Shown here piece after piece: positions 17,131 to 27,357 of a DNA stretch of 64,000 nucleotides; within the stretch, counting starts at the first letter, position 1; the number at the start of each line of letters is the position of its first letter. A program made the position numbers and the translations under genes. The notes under the pieces were generated by a model. It worked only from the letters and a program-made list of their open reading frames with translations. It was not told where the DNA came from and made no database searches. The DNA is from an uncultured Dokdonia sp. (GTDB lineage Bacteria; Bacteroidota; Bacteroidia; Flavobacteriales; Flavobacteriaceae), in NCBI GenBank assembly GCA_947503305.1, contig CANNDF010000007.1:87475-151474 (forward strand), given 5' to 3'.

Positions 17131-20100
17131 TCAAGAATTAGAAATAGAACAGGCGGACTTCAAACAAAATGCGCAAGAAGTCGCACAGCTTGCCTCTCAG
17201 GAAAGTGCTTTAGTGGAATACATTCCTAAATCAAAAGCACCGTACCGAATGAACACACTTATTCCTCGTAATATGGCTTTTGAAGTGCAGAAATCCTTAA
17301 ACAGTATTGTCAAGGCAAAAGGCAATATTGACAATTATGTGCGCAACGAACTCAAATATGAATCTACTAAACAACTCTGGAAAGGTTTAGGAGCGGAACA
17401 AATAGATGCTGTTGGTCTCTATCTCAAACAATTTGAAAAAGAGCAAGGCATTATTATAGCAGACCAGACAGGAATAGGTAAAGGTCGGCAGGCTGCTGCG
17501 GTGATACGACACGCGGTTATGAACGATTATATTCCTGTCTTTTTTACCAAGAAACCAGACCTCTTTACCGATATGTATCGCGACTTAAAAGCGATAGGTT
17601 TTGAGAATATCAGACCGTTTATTGTGAATACAGATACCAATGCTAAAATCAAAGATGCAGATGGTAATGTGGTGTTTAGTCCACTCAATAGTTCTGCTCA
17701 AGCTGATTTAATTTCTAATGAAATTGAATTCCCTACAGAAAGTCAAGAGTCCATCGAATATCATAAAAAGATTGGTAAAAAATTACCAGACCCAGACAAA
17801 GTCCCAACGATAAAAATTCCACAAACGCTTGACCATTTACCATTGGGTTATGATATGATTTTTGCAACCTATTCTCAGGTGCAATCGGCACATCCGTATA
17901 AACGAATGTGGATAGAAAAAATGGTGGCAAATGGTGTTGAGGGAAGTAAGAAATACAAAAAACTCGTATTCATTTTAGATGAATCGCATATGGCAGGCGG
18001 ATTCGATTCTATCATCGGTACCTGGATGCGTGAGGTATTACCACAAACCAAAGCCTGTTGTTTCTTAAGTGCCACATTTGCTAAGTATCCAGAAGTAATG
18101 CCATTTTATGCCAAGAAAACCGCCATTGCTGAAACTGGATTAACCGATTCCAATTTTGTCCGTTCTATGACAAGTGGCGGGCTGGCTTTGCAAGAAATTG
18201 TAGCTTCTAATCTTTCGGAAAGCGGTCAGCTCATCAGACGCCAGCGTTCTAACGAAGGAATCAATGTCGACTACATCACACTCGATACCGAACCGCAAAG
18301 AAGTAAAAGTCGAGCGAGCGTTAACCGTATCATCAGTTTGATGAATGAAGTAGTTGCGTTTGAGCAGGAATTTGTTGCACCATTGTTGGCTGAAGTACAC
18401 GCTTCCGCGAAAGCGCAGGGAGAACATATGTCTTCCAAACCAAGAGGACTTGGTGTAAAGCAATCGCCCTATTTCTCACGTGTATTCAACATCATAGACC
18501 AAATGCTATTTGCGTTGAAGGTTAAAGATGTGGTGGCGCACACCATCAAATTACTGAAAGAAGACAAGAAAGTGGTCATTGCCTTTAAGTCCACAATGGG
18601 CGCTTTTCTGAAAGATTTAAACTTAGTAAGTGGTGATGTGATTCCTGAAGAGCAGCTTGACTTTACCAGAACCTTAGTCAAAGGATTAGACGGAATATTC
18701 AATTATAATTATGTAGCGATTGATGGCGAGAAAACCAGAGAACGCATAGCATTAGAAGAGCTGCCTCAGAATGGAATCGAGAAATACCACGACATCAAAA
18801 AACGAATGCTATTGGAAAGCTCTGGACTTTCTATTTCGCCTATTGACGAGCTCATTCACTTATTACAAACTGAAAAGAAACCCAAACATTTAGGCGGTCA
18901 CACGGATATGTATTTCAAAGTAGCTGAAGTCACAGGACGTAATCAGCGTATCGATTTAACCGATGATGAAGCTGTGGTAGAATCCTTCCGAAGTAATACC
19001 GAAAAATCATTCCGATTATTCAATAGTGGCGATTACGATGTGCTGCTTATCAATCAAAGTGGTAGTACTGGCTCATCGGCTCACGCGAGTAAAGACTTTA
19101 AAGACCAACGCCAGCGTGCAATGATTGTACATCAGTTTGAATTGGATATCAATACCGAAGTTCAAAAACGTGGGCGTATCAATCGTACTGGTCAAGTCAA
19201 TTTACCTGAGTATTATTACATCACGAGTGATATTCCGACTGAAAAACGTTTAATGACAATGCTTAAAGCAAAATTAAAATCACTAGATGCTAATACCACA
19301 GGTTCCCAAAAAACAAATGATGATACACTTAAAAGTGCTGATTTCTTAAATAAATACGGAGATATCGCTGCGTGGAATTGGGTCGATGAGAATCAAGAAA
19401 TGATGGAACAGCTCGGTTACCCTACCTATCAAAAACGAACCGATAAACAAGGAAATATCTTCTATGAGCGTAATGGTTTTAAAGATGGTGCCATTCGTCA
19501 GTTAACAGGAAGAGCTGGCTTACTGAAAGTGGAAGACCAAGATGCGCTATATGATGATTTGTTAGAACGTTACGACCATCAAATCAAGTTAGAAAAACAG
19601 CAAGGTACTTATGATTTAGAAACCGAATTTTTGCCACTTGATGCCGAAGTAAAAAAGCGGTTTTTATTTCAAAAAGGACAAGGTGGACAAACACCTTTCG
19701 GGAAAGATACCGTGCGTGATATTACCATTGTCAATAATTTGAAACGTCCGTTTACCAAACAAGATATTGACCAACGTATTCAAGAAGCCTTAAATGGAGA
19801 AAAACCTGTTCAGGTACGATTGAAGTTAGAAGACCAAATCAATGAAGCGTATCCTAAACTGTTAGAAGAGCGCAAAGCTAAACGTTTCAAAGTCATTGAA
19901 AAGCTTAAAGAAGACCGAGACGTTTTGCCCCAACGAGGTAGTGGAGAAACTGAAGAAGAAAATGAAAAGATACTTTCGGACTGGAACAAGCTGGAAGCGC
20001 TTATCAACCAAAAGACTTCGCAACTGGCTACGTATATGGCTGGATTGGAAAACATCCAGCGTATCATTTTACGATATATCAATATGTGGAATATTGGTGA

Positions 20101-21385
20101 TGTAGTTCGTGTTCCTTTTATTGGAACCACCATCAAACCATCTTGGGGAATCTTCTTAGGTGTGAGCGTTGGAAAGTCTGGAAAGAACCCATACACCTTA
20201 AGTAATATCAGTTTAAAGTTTGGAGTTACCGATTCTCGTAAAATTTTAACCTACAGTTTACAGCCTGCTGAACAAAGTTTCATCAGTCAAGTATTTACCG
20301 AGAGTCGTGGTATTTCAGATGCCGATGTTCAAATGGTGAATTTGGAATGGAATGACCTCATTAAAAAGGCTTCTTCTAAAAGGGAACGACGTCATATTTT
20401 GACCGAAAATATTGTAGGTGCTTCAGGTCAGATTGGCACTCAAAACAAGCTAATTAAATACAATACCAAAGAAGGAACTATCAAAAATGGTATTCTACTA
20501 CATAGAGACTTCGGTAAAGAAGGTGAAGCCGATACTGCTTTGCTTCCTGTATCTGAAGCTCATCCGATTATCAGTAAATTGGAGTTAGATGATTTCTTTG
20601 CAGACCACAAGTTGAGTTTTCGCGCTAAGCGGATAAGTGATAATTACTACCAAGTCTATCTCGATAAGAAGGACTTATATCCTGCGATTATTGATGAAAA
20701 GCTACGTTCACTATTAAGGCGTGAATCTGGGCAATCACAAGATGAACTACCAGACTTTGTGCAAAATGCAGGAGATATGACTGGAGCTTTGCATTTGAAA
20801 AACTTGCAAGCATTTCTGAATCGACTGGATGCTTTTCAAGTGCAGTATATGGGTAAAGCCCGTGAGCTGGAAGATTGGGAAATTGAAAATGAAACCGATT
20901 GGAAGGCACAGACTCAACAGAAAAAAGGCACTTTTAAATACCAATTAGGTCGTGCTTATGGCCAAGGAAGCAATCCTACCATTGGTTTTGTGAACTACGA
21001 AGAACCATCTGCAGATTATGAATTTGGTTTAGTCATTTACAATCGCCCATTAACGGATAAAGAGAAATACAATTACTCATTGATTCCAATTTTTAAGAAT
21101 GTTGAAGAACCCTATCAAGATTGGAAACAGGCAATTCTTCAGACAGGAATTAAAGATGATTTCAATGCCATTGTAGAAGAAGTAAGAGACTTGCCTTTAC
21201 ACGATGCGATTGAAACATTAGGCTACTTCGTTTTAAACAATTTACACGAAGATGGTAATGCCGAATTTGTTTTTGGAAAGTACACTGCACAGGATTTGGG
21301 TCGTGTGTTTTATGAAGATACTATTACTCCTATTGAAGCCATTGACCAAATTATAAATCAATTACAATTAGCTAATTCGCAATGA
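17123..21385 (+). CDS. Strawberry-notch-like superfamily 2 helicase
   Basis: A 1420-residue protein. The helicase N-domain has a variant Walker A DQTGIGKGRQ (from residue 114) and a DESH motif II (286-289). The C-domain has NQSGSTGSSAH and the arginine-finger region VQKRGRINRTGQ, as in strawberry-notch proteins. The remaining 700 residues are an uncharacterised C-terminal extension. Such helicases occur in large phages and on plasmids, next to or fused with adenine methylases, and are thought to protect or remodel incoming DNA. It overlaps the AAA ATPase gene by 4 bp. A palindrome variant at 18400 (GCTTCCGCG) is read as ASAKA. Confidence 0.88.
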   Translation: MSNQELEIEQADFKQNAQEVAQLASQESALVEYIPKSKAPYRMNTLIPRNMAFEVQKSLNSIVKAKGNIDNYVRNELKYESTKQLWKGLGAEQIDAVGLYLKQFEKEQGIIIADQTGIGKGRQAAAVIRHAVMNDYIPVFFTKKPDLFTDMYRDLKAIGFENIRPFIVNTDTNAKIKDADGNVVFSPLNSSAQADLISNEIEFPTESQESIEYHKKIGKKLPDPDKVPTIKIPQTLDHLPLGYDMIFATYSQVQSAHPYKRMWIEKMVANGVEGSKKYKKLVFILDESHMAGGFDSIIGTWMREVLPQTKACCFLSATFAKYPEVMPFYAKKTAIAETGLTDSNFVRSMTSGGLALQEIVASNLSESGQLIRRQRSNEGINVDYITLDTEPQRSKSRASVNRIISLMNEVVAFEQEFVAPLLAEVHASAKAQGEHMSSKPRGLGVKQSPYFSRVFNIIDQMLFALKVKDVVAHTIKLLKEDKKVVIAFKSTMGAFLKDLNLVSGDVIPEEQLDFTRTLVKGLDGIFNYNYVAIDGEKTRERIALEELPQNGIEKYHDIKKRMLLESSGLSISPIDELIHLLQTEKKPKHLGGHTDMYFKVAEVTGRNQRIDLTDDEAVVESFRSNTEKSFRLFNSGDYDVLLINQSGSTGSSAHASKDFKDQRQRAMIVHQFELDINTEVQKRGRINRTGQVNLPEYYYITSDIPTEKRLMTMLKAKLKSLDANTTGSQKTNDDTLKSADFLNKYGDIAAWNWVDENQEMMEQLGYPTYQKRTDKQGNIFYERNGFKDGAIRQLTGRAGLLKVEDQDALYDDLLERYDHQIKLEKQQGTYDLETEFLPLDAEVKKRFLFQKGQGGQTPFGKDTVRDITIVNNLKRPFTKQDIDQRIQEALNGEKPVQVRLKLEDQINEAYPKLLEERKAKRFKVIEKLKEDRDVLPQRGSGETEEENEKILSDWNKLEALINQKTSQLATYMAGLENIQRIILRYINMWNIGDVVRVPFIGTTIKPSWGIFLGVSVGKSGKNPYTLSNISLKFGVTDSRKILTYSLQPAEQSFISQVFTESRGISDADVQMVNLEWNDLIKKASSKRERRHILTENIVGASGQIGTQNKLIKYNTKEGTIKNGILLHRDFGKEGEADTALLPVSEAHPIISKLELDDFFADHKLSFRAKRISDNYYQVYLDKKDLYPAIIDEKLRSLLRRESGQSQDELPDFVQNAGDMTGALHLKNLQAFLNRLDAFQVQYMGKARELEDWEIENETDWKAQTQQKKGTFKYQLGRAYGQGSNPTIGFVNYEEPSADYEFGLVIYNRPLTDKEKYNYSLIPIFKNVEEPYQDWKQAILQTGIKDDFNAIVEEVRDLPLHDAIETLGYFVLNNLHEDGNAEFVFGKYTAQDLGRVFYEDTITPIEAIDQIINQLQLANSQ

Positions 21386-22332
21386 ACAACAGAAAATTAG
21401 ATATCCCAGAAGTACAGCAGATTCCGCAGTTTATGAAAATTATGGATGATTTGAGTGTTGGGAATAATCCATACTTGGTTGGAAGTGCCGGAACAGGAAA
21501 AACGACGATAGGAGAGAAAATAGCATATGCCATAAAAGGGCGAGCCGAAAATGACGGTCAGGAATTACCATTTACCATTGTGAACTGCAACCAATGGACT
21601 TCGCCTATAGATATTAAAGGTGGACAAACCATTTCTGGTTATAAAGAAGGTGCACTAATTGAAGCCTGGCGTGATGGTAAAATTTTAATCCTGGACGAGA
21701 TGCCCAAGCTCGATGCCAATACCGCTGGATTGCTCAATGATGCTTTAGCAAAAAGCGCACGTGAAGATGCTATAATCTTTAACGGAAATAATGAACCGAT
21801 TAAAAAGCATAGAAATTTTGGTTGCATTGCAACTGGTAACGTGATTGGCAAAGGCGCAAGTGGAAACTACGTAGGGAATAACAAACAAGATGCGTCTTTA
21901 CTTGACCGTTTTAGCGGTTGTATTTACCGCATTGGCTTTAATGAAACCTTAGAACGACAGCTTGTTTACCCTGCGGTAGTAGATATTTGCCTTAACATTA
22001 GAAAATCCATTCTTAAATATGAAGGTAAAGAAGCTGGAGATGATGATACTGAAGATATTATGACACTTCGTACAATGCTTAATTTTGAGCGCGCCTATGA
22101 GCTTGAAATGAAACGAGAAACAGGAATGAAAGATGAGTTTGGTAAGACCTACCGCAAAATGCCAAATGGCAAAACGCTCAAGGATTCTCTACACAGCTAT
22201 TTTATAGCAATGACCAAGGAAAAAGCTGAACACATCAAGACAGAAATTAACCTGGAAGGCTTTTTAAACTCTTATAAAAGTAGCGGAATGAAGCAGGCTT
22301 TTATTACAGAGTTTAAGAGGAGGATTGGGTAA
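21382..22332 (+). CDS. CobS/MoxR-like AAA_5 ATPase
   Basis: A 316-residue AAA+ ATPase: Walker A GSAGTGKTT (from residue 34), Walker B ILILDEMPKL, sensor-1-like GCIATGNVIGKG and an arginine-finger segment SLLDRFSG. This dynein-related AAA_5 group includes CobS and MoxR, hexameric remodellers that usually work with a VWA-domain partner. It is coupled by a 4-bp overlap to the helicase gene. A possible partner is the 339-aa protein at 26025, now separated from it by a minus-strand cassette. The last 20 bases overlap the SLATT gene on the other strand. Confidence 0.87.
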   Translation: MNNRKLDIPEVQQIPQFMKIMDDLSVGNNPYLVGSAGTGKTTIGEKIAYAIKGRAENDGQELPFTIVNCNQWTSPIDIKGGQTISGYKEGALIEAWRDGKILILDEMPKLDANTAGLLNDALAKSAREDAIIFNGNNEPIKKHRNFGCIATGNVIGKGASGNYVGNNKQDASLLDRFSGCIYRIGFNETLERQLVYPAVVDICLNIRKSILKYEGKEAGDDDTEDIMTLRTMLNFERAYELEMKRETGMKDEFGKTYRKMPNGKTLKDSLHSYFIAMTKEKAEHIKTEINLEGFLNSYKSSGMKQAFITEFKRRIG

Positions 22333-22990
22333 ATGTGTTAATTGCAATGAATAACGAAGGAGGTATAGTTACTAGCAGGAAATACCATCCGTAAACATTC
22401 CAATAATATCGAAGTGTAATTTCATTTTTGTTTAGATTCTTAACTTTATCAGGATTTGTCCTTTTCATATACTCTATGTTAGTCATTAAAAATCTATCAT
22501 AATCTATACGAGAGTGATTGCCAGAAGTATTTAAAACGCTTTCATATCTTTTCGTTATATCTTTTGCGAAACTGAGCATTTCATAGCTAGAAGGGTCTTC
22601 TCTTAGGGTCTTGAATATTCTTAACTCATTATATAATTCTGATATTTTTAATCCACTATCGTGATGCATCTTTGCATTTAATTCATAATTCTGTGCATTT
22701 TCAAATTGACTAAAAACGAGAACCAAAATAGAGAGACCAGTAATTATGAAGTTAAGGGCATTTTGACTAATCCCCAATTCTAATCCAAAAACTGTAATTA
22801 AACTCGCAATTATTAAATATGCTGAAATGATAGCCAAACCAACATTTGAAGTTTTGCCTTTAGTTCTAAGTCTTTTGTCACAGTTGAACCGCGATCCTTT
22901 TGTTGACCACATTTTATAATTTAATTCTTCAAAAAAGCTTTTGCTTAAATAATCATTAGGAGCATTTATTTCTTCATTAGTTTTTTTCAT
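22313..22990 (-). CDS. SLATT-domain two-TM protein
   Basis: A 225-residue protein with two adjacent transmembrane helices (about residues 52-72 and 80-97), a cytoplasmic helical part (NAKMHHDSGLKISELYNEL) and a final hydrophobic segment near 203-220. The layout and the YNELRIFKTL helix fit the SLATT superfamily (family-5 type). These are predicted pore-forming effectors of nucleotide-signalling and other defence systems. It lies 18 bp downstream of the MmeI-like gene and is likely co-transcribed. No nucleotide cyclase is visible nearby, so its trigger is unclear. Tail-to-tail overlap of 20 bp with the AAA ATPase gene. Confidence 0.78.
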   Translation of the reverse strand: MKKTNEEINAPNDYLSKSFFEELNYKMWSTKGSRFNCDKRLRTKGKTSNVGLAIISAYLIIASLITVFGLELGISQNALNFIITGLSILVLVFSQFENAQNYELNAKMHHDSGLKISELYNELRIFKTLREDPSSYEMLSFAKDITKRYESVLNTSGNHSRIDYDRFLMTNIEYMKRTNPDKVKNLNKNEITLRYYWNVYGWYFLLVTIPPSLFIAINTFTQSSS

Positions 22991-23008
22991 AATTTAAAAT
23001 GGAGTTTT

Positions 23009-25921
23009 TTAAAGGATCAATGATTTAGTTAATCTTACGCAATCATCTGAAATTATTTCATTTCTTTTTATAATACAGTTAGGAATCCCAGGGCTCTCAA
23101 CTGTGTTTCCAATTTCTATTTCTGAAAAAACAAAATTATTTAGATCTAACAATTGAGAAAGAACATCTTTTCTTTTATCAAAGCCATAAGCCTCCATTAC
23201 CGCATCGTCAAGCTTTTTATGTGTTTTCTTGAGCGGATTTGAACCAGGTTGTTCAAGGATTCTATAAAGGTCTCTCAATGTATAATTGTGCAACTCCATT
23301 AGTATGTTTCTTTCCTCTCGTAAGCTTTTGGCGATTTTCGCAACTTTCTTAACCTGCGAAATAGTCGGTTTTTGAGGAAAGGGAAATGTATCCCAAATTG
23401 AATCGGTAGTATATCTTGGGTCTCCTTTCATAGTAGAGCATTTTTCTTGATACCAAAGAATATGCGCTTGAGATTGAATTATACCGAATGTGTAATCATC
23501 ATCAAAATTAAAAATTGTCAAAGCATCATTTGGATTAATCTCTGTTGACATAAATTCAAATATGGGACGTGCAGAAACTCTGGAACAAACAATTACTCGT
23601 TTATTTTTACTAATTGAATTTAACATATCCGTTCTACCATAGGATAGTTGCCACCATTTATTAAAAAAATTAATATGATGTTTATTTGTCTTTGCTTTTG
23701 GATTTTTCTCAAGAGCTTCCTTATTTTTTTTCTCCTGGTCATCGGATTTTATCTGACGCATAGGTAATACTTCGGTCTGAACTATTTTAAAAGGAGCTGC
23801 AAACGTTGAAGCTTTAATAACATCCATATCCCTAAAATCGATAACAAACCTTTTTGGTTGACTTTTTAAATTTCCCACAAGTTCTTGACCATTTAAATAT
23901 GGCTTTACAACTTCTGAGTATGAGCTATTCTGTTCTATTAATTCCAGTGCTTTATTAACGGTTAATAGAAAGCCCTTATTACCGTGAGTCTGACCTTGAA
24001 AAACAGATTTTGGATTTGTATTACAGCTCAAGACTTTCGCAGAAGTAACGTCTATTTGAAGAGATAGGCTACTATTAATTTCATCCACTACATATTCCTT
24101 CTGCTCCTTATATTGATCTTCTACATATAACTGCTTTTTATTCGGGAATTTTCCTTTAGTCCAATTAACAATTGAAACGAATACTACAGCATCTCCTTCC
24201 CAAGGTTGACTAGCTATTGCGTTTATGATTGTTCCGTCATTCTTCACGATATAGTCAAGACTACCTTCTCGACTATAGTTTTGTGTTATAGTATTCGTAC
24301 CTACTAATCCAGCATAGTCACCTTCACTGAGTAGCTTATGAGCTTTATAAAACCAATAAACACAATAGTCAGCATTTCCAGAAATTTCAGGATAAGCATT
24401 CCATAGTTTATTTAGATATTCAATTCCATATTCATTCTGCATTTTATTCTTACTTTGATATGGAGGATTTCCTATTATGACATTTGCTTTGGGCCAGTTT
24501 GTAAATAATGCATCTGAGAAAATTATATTGTCGTCCATATTGTCCAAAGGAAGAGTTTCTTCCATCTGAAAGCCAAGACCTACCTGCATAGTATTTACCC
24601 AATCTTTAGTTTCATTGATTGCTATTTCCTTAGCTAACATTAAAGTGACTTTGGCTAATTCTACAGCAAATTGATTATAATCCATCCCGTGAAATTGTTT
24701 AATACTAACAATGGATTGTGTACCAATTTCAAAAGCGCTTTTAGGAAAATCTTCGTGAATTTTATTTAAAAGTTCCATTTCAATGCGTTTTAATTCTCTA
24801 TAGGCAACATATAGAAAATTACCACTACCACAAGCAGGATCTAAAACTTGATATTCAGAAAGCTCTTTCCTTAGTAGCTTCATATCTGTTAATGTCTTAG
24901 CCTTATTTATTTTATCTCGCCACGGTCGTATTATCGTTGGATGAACAATTTTTAAAATATCTAGTTCATTAGTAAAATGAGCTCCAAATGCGTGTCTTGC
25001 TTCTGCTCCCATACTACTTTGAAAAATAGTTCCGAAAATAGCGGGATTGACTTGACTCCATTTCCTAGATGCAGCATCTTTCATTCTATCCAGTTCCCAG
25101 TCTGTCAACTCAATAGCTTCTGGATTTGAAAACAAACCACCATTAAAATATTCAACTTCTTTAAAACGTCCACCTCGTGCTGAACTACTTGAATCCATTT
25201 GGGTGAAAAGTTGATTTATTAAATCGTAAGAATTTCCCTTTTGGTTTTGGCAATCAATTAAGATTTGAGTAAAAATATCTTTTGGTAAAAGATTATAGTC
25301 TTCAGCAAACATTGTGAATATGCACTGCAACATAAATCTTTGTGCTACTAATCTATCTTCTCCTCTCTCAATCAAGGAATTAAATACATCAGCAACAATA
25401 TTGGCTGTTTTACGAGTTGCCTCTTCCAGATTGTTCTTAAAAACAGGTATTTCTGGTTTTTCAAACATAAAATTGAAAGCAGTATATCTATCCGGAAGAT
25501 CCTCTAGCTTTATTATATCAAGTGGCTCATCTTGAATGGAGAAATCATAGATGTAAAATTCTTTAAAATTACAAAGGATTGAATACTTCGGTTGTAATGG
25601 TCTGAGTTTCCACCAATAATCAAAAATTTGTGTCCTGTGACTTTGAAGTTTAGCTCCCTTCTTTTTCATTTCAATGAGAACTTTATCTTCCCAAAGTAAA
25701 TCCGCAAAATTGGTTTTCTTCTTAGTTTTTACTCTAAACTCTAAAGTAGCTCCAGCTTCTTTGTATCCATCGTGTCCAAATGCTTGAAAAAGTCTATCAC
25801 AAAACACTTGTGCTTCTCCTTTTTCGTCGCCATCTAAGGAAATTGTGTAATTGACTAAAGCCTCTATATTTTCTCTCATTTGAAAAGTGTCTGAATTTTT
25901 TCTAAAGTTAAAAATATCCAA
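23009..25921 (-). CDS. MmeI-like fused restriction-modification enzyme
   Basis: A 970-residue single-chain enzyme. The N-terminal nuclease domain has D74...E84-M-K86 within FADLLWEDKVLIEMKKK. A helical connector follows, then the methylase with motif I VLDPACGSGNF (about 359-369) and NPPY (485-488), typical of N6-adenine methylation. The C-terminal part contains the TRD and the MmeI-family tail (YGRTDMLN, DSIWDTFPFPQ). Such type IIG/IIL enzymes cut at a fixed distance from an asymmetric site and modify one strand. It shares a minus-strand cassette with the SLATT gene and starts 104 bp from the divergent backbone gene at 26025. Recognition site unknown. Confidence 0.87.
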   Translation of the reverse strand: MDIFNFRKNSDTFQMRENIEALVNYTISLDGDEKGEAQVFCDRLFQAFGHDGYKEAGATLEFRVKTKKKTNFADLLWEDKVLIEMKKKGAKLQSHRTQIFDYWWKLRPLQPKYSILCNFKEFYIYDFSIQDEPLDIIKLEDLPDRYTAFNFMFEKPEIPVFKNNLEEATRKTANIVADVFNSLIERGEDRLVAQRFMLQCIFTMFAEDYNLLPKDIFTQILIDCQNQKGNSYDLINQLFTQMDSSSSARGGRFKEVEYFNGGLFSNPEAIELTDWELDRMKDAASRKWSQVNPAIFGTIFQSSMGAEARHAFGAHFTNELDILKIVHPTIIRPWRDKINKAKTLTDMKLLRKELSEYQVLDPACGSGNFLYVAYRELKRIEMELLNKIHEDFPKSAFEIGTQSIVSIKQFHGMDYNQFAVELAKVTLMLAKEIAINETKDWVNTMQVGLGFQMEETLPLDNMDDNIIFSDALFTNWPKANVIIGNPPYQSKNKMQNEYGIEYLNKLWNAYPEISGNADYCVYWFYKAHKLLSEGDYAGLVGTNTITQNYSREGSLDYIVKNDGTIINAIASQPWEGDAVVFVSIVNWTKGKFPNKKQLYVEDQYKEQKEYVVDEINSSLSLQIDVTSAKVLSCNTNPKSVFQGQTHGNKGFLLTVNKALELIEQNSSYSEVVKPYLNGQELVGNLKSQPKRFVIDFRDMDVIKASTFAAPFKIVQTEVLPMRQIKSDDQEKKNKEALEKNPKAKTNKHHINFFNKWWQLSYGRTDMLNSISKNKRVIVCSRVSARPIFEFMSTEINPNDALTIFNFDDDYTFGIIQSQAHILWYQEKCSTMKGDPRYTTDSIWDTFPFPQKPTISQVKKVAKIAKSLREERNILMELHNYTLRDLYRILEQPGSNPLKKTHKKLDDAVMEAYGFDKRKDVLSQLLDLNNFVFSEIEIGNTVESPGIPNCIIKRNEIISDDCVRLTKSLIL

Positions 25922-26024
25922 ACAAGTATGTAGGAATTATTCTGAATTTATCAAAACTCACGTCCCAAACTACAATTACACACCGCAACTCACACCACCT
26001 CAAAATTTACTTTTATGAGCATAC

Positions 26025-27044
26025 GTGAGCGCACCAAAACAACATACCCATAAAAGTCCTGATGGCAAATACAACTATCTTTTATTTGATAGTGTGTTTG
26101 CCTTTAAAGCGTTTGTAGATGATGAAGTCAAGCAATTATCTACCGCTAATCAATCGCGTTGGGATTGGGTTATGCAAAGCACGAGCGATAACCTAAAAAA
26201 CGGCACGAATTGGTACGGCACGCCAGTACCCAAAGACGTAACCGAACTAGAAACACATCGCACCTTTTTGGGAATGCCTCTGGTAGAGAAAATCCAACCC
26301 AAAATTAAAGATAAGCTCGCCGAATATCTTCAGTATCTCAACGATGCCGTGATGCCAAAACCCAAGATGGCGTATAACGATAGAGGTCTGGGCGTGTTTT
26401 CTTTTGAACGTGCTGCAATGGCTTTGTTTCAGCAGTTTCCTGTGAATACAGGTACACCGCTTGATACGTCTGTAAGCCAAATGAATATTGAGTTGCGCAA
26501 CAAACAAATCCAGACCTCGGTAAAAAGTGTATACGCTTATTTTCAGGACAAGCAGCAATCCTATCCATCATTACAATTGTACCTAATGGCAGGTGCAAAT
26601 GCACAGGTAAAAGGGAACGATTTGCTCTATGTAGGTCTGGCTTGTGCTGAGTTGGTTGAGTTTATGGAATTGCGTGGCGTTTCAGTTGAAGTAAATGTGA
26701 TGCTAGGCACATCCTTTAATAATCAGGTCACGATGGGTTGCGTGCGCGTCAAGCGATTTCAGGACAAACTGGATAAGAATCAGCTTTTGTTAATGAGCAG
26801 CGACCCAAGGTATTTCCGCTATCGAGGTTTCAAATCTCTGGTGGCGATGAGCAACTATTTTGGCTTGACCATTCCGTCTGGTTTGGGGACGATTTCTGCT
26901 AGTATGGGTAACGCTTTCGCGAAAGCGGTAAACGAAAAAGGCTTCGTCTTTGAACAAAGCTACTCAATGGATTCTGCCGTAAAAGAGGTCTCTCAAATCA
27001 TTACCAATTATAAAAAACAACTCGATGCAAAAACCAAAAATTAA
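26025..27044 (+). CDS. Hypothetical backbone protein, possible partner of the AAA ATPase
   Basis: A 339-residue soluble protein. The first half is helical; the second has a Rossmann-like alternation (LYLMAGANAQ, LLYVGLACAELVEFMELRGV, SVEVNVMLG, NQLLLMSSDPR) that could be a divergent VWA-type fold, which would suit a MoxR/CobS-like ATPase partner. No DxSxS metal site is visible, so this is a guess. It resumes the plus-strand backbone after the SLATT/MmeI cassette. A perfect palindrome copy (26912-26927) is read as AFAKA. It overlaps the next gene by 20 bp. Confidence 0.7.
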   Translation: MSAPKQHTHKSPDGKYNYLLFDSVFAFKAFVDDEVKQLSTANQSRWDWVMQSTSDNLKNGTNWYGTPVPKDVTELETHRTFLGMPLVEKIQPKIKDKLAEYLQYLNDAVMPKPKMAYNDRGLGVFSFERAAMALFQQFPVNTGTPLDTSVSQMNIELRNKQIQTSVKSVYAYFQDKQQSYPSLQLYLMAGANAQVKGNDLLYVGLACAELVEFMELRGVSVEVNVMLGTSFNNQVTMGCVRVKRFQDKLDKNQLLLMSSDPRYFRYRGFKSLVAMSNYFGLTIPSGLGTISASMGNAFAKAVNEKGFVFEQSYSMDSAVKEVSQIITNYKKQLDAKTKN

Positions 27045-27357
27045 ACTGGAGCCAAAAGTAGTTCAACGGATAATGGATAGAGCTATTGAAATTAATAAAG
27101 GATGCGCTGAAAAGTGTAGAGATTTTCAAGTTATGCTTTCGCGAAAGCGAGAAAACACTTTAATACTGCGCTGGACGACCATAGATATTTCAGATATAGA
27201 ACGTCCTGTACAATGTTACAGGTATGAGTGTTTTGAGATGGATGGCACACCACAATTATGTTCCATTCATTATGCGAATCAAGAGGAAGCCAATGATTTT
27301 TTCTGGTCGTTAGAACCGCTCTATCAACAAGAATATGCCATAGACCATAAATTATAG
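27025..27357 (+). CDS. Hypothetical backbone protein
   Basis: A 110-residue protein starting 20 bp before the previous stop and directly abutting the next start. The N-terminal helix is basic; the rest has alternating strands (TLILRWTTIDIS, QCYRYECFEMDG). No known family. The palindrome at 27134 is read as LSRKR, another frame from the AFAKA copies. Confidence 0.66.
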   Translation: MQKPKIKLEPKVVQRIMDRAIEINKGCAEKCRDFQVMLSRKRENTLILRWTTIDISDIERPVQCYRYECFEMDGTPQLCSIHYANQEEANDFFWSLEPLYQQEYAIDHKL

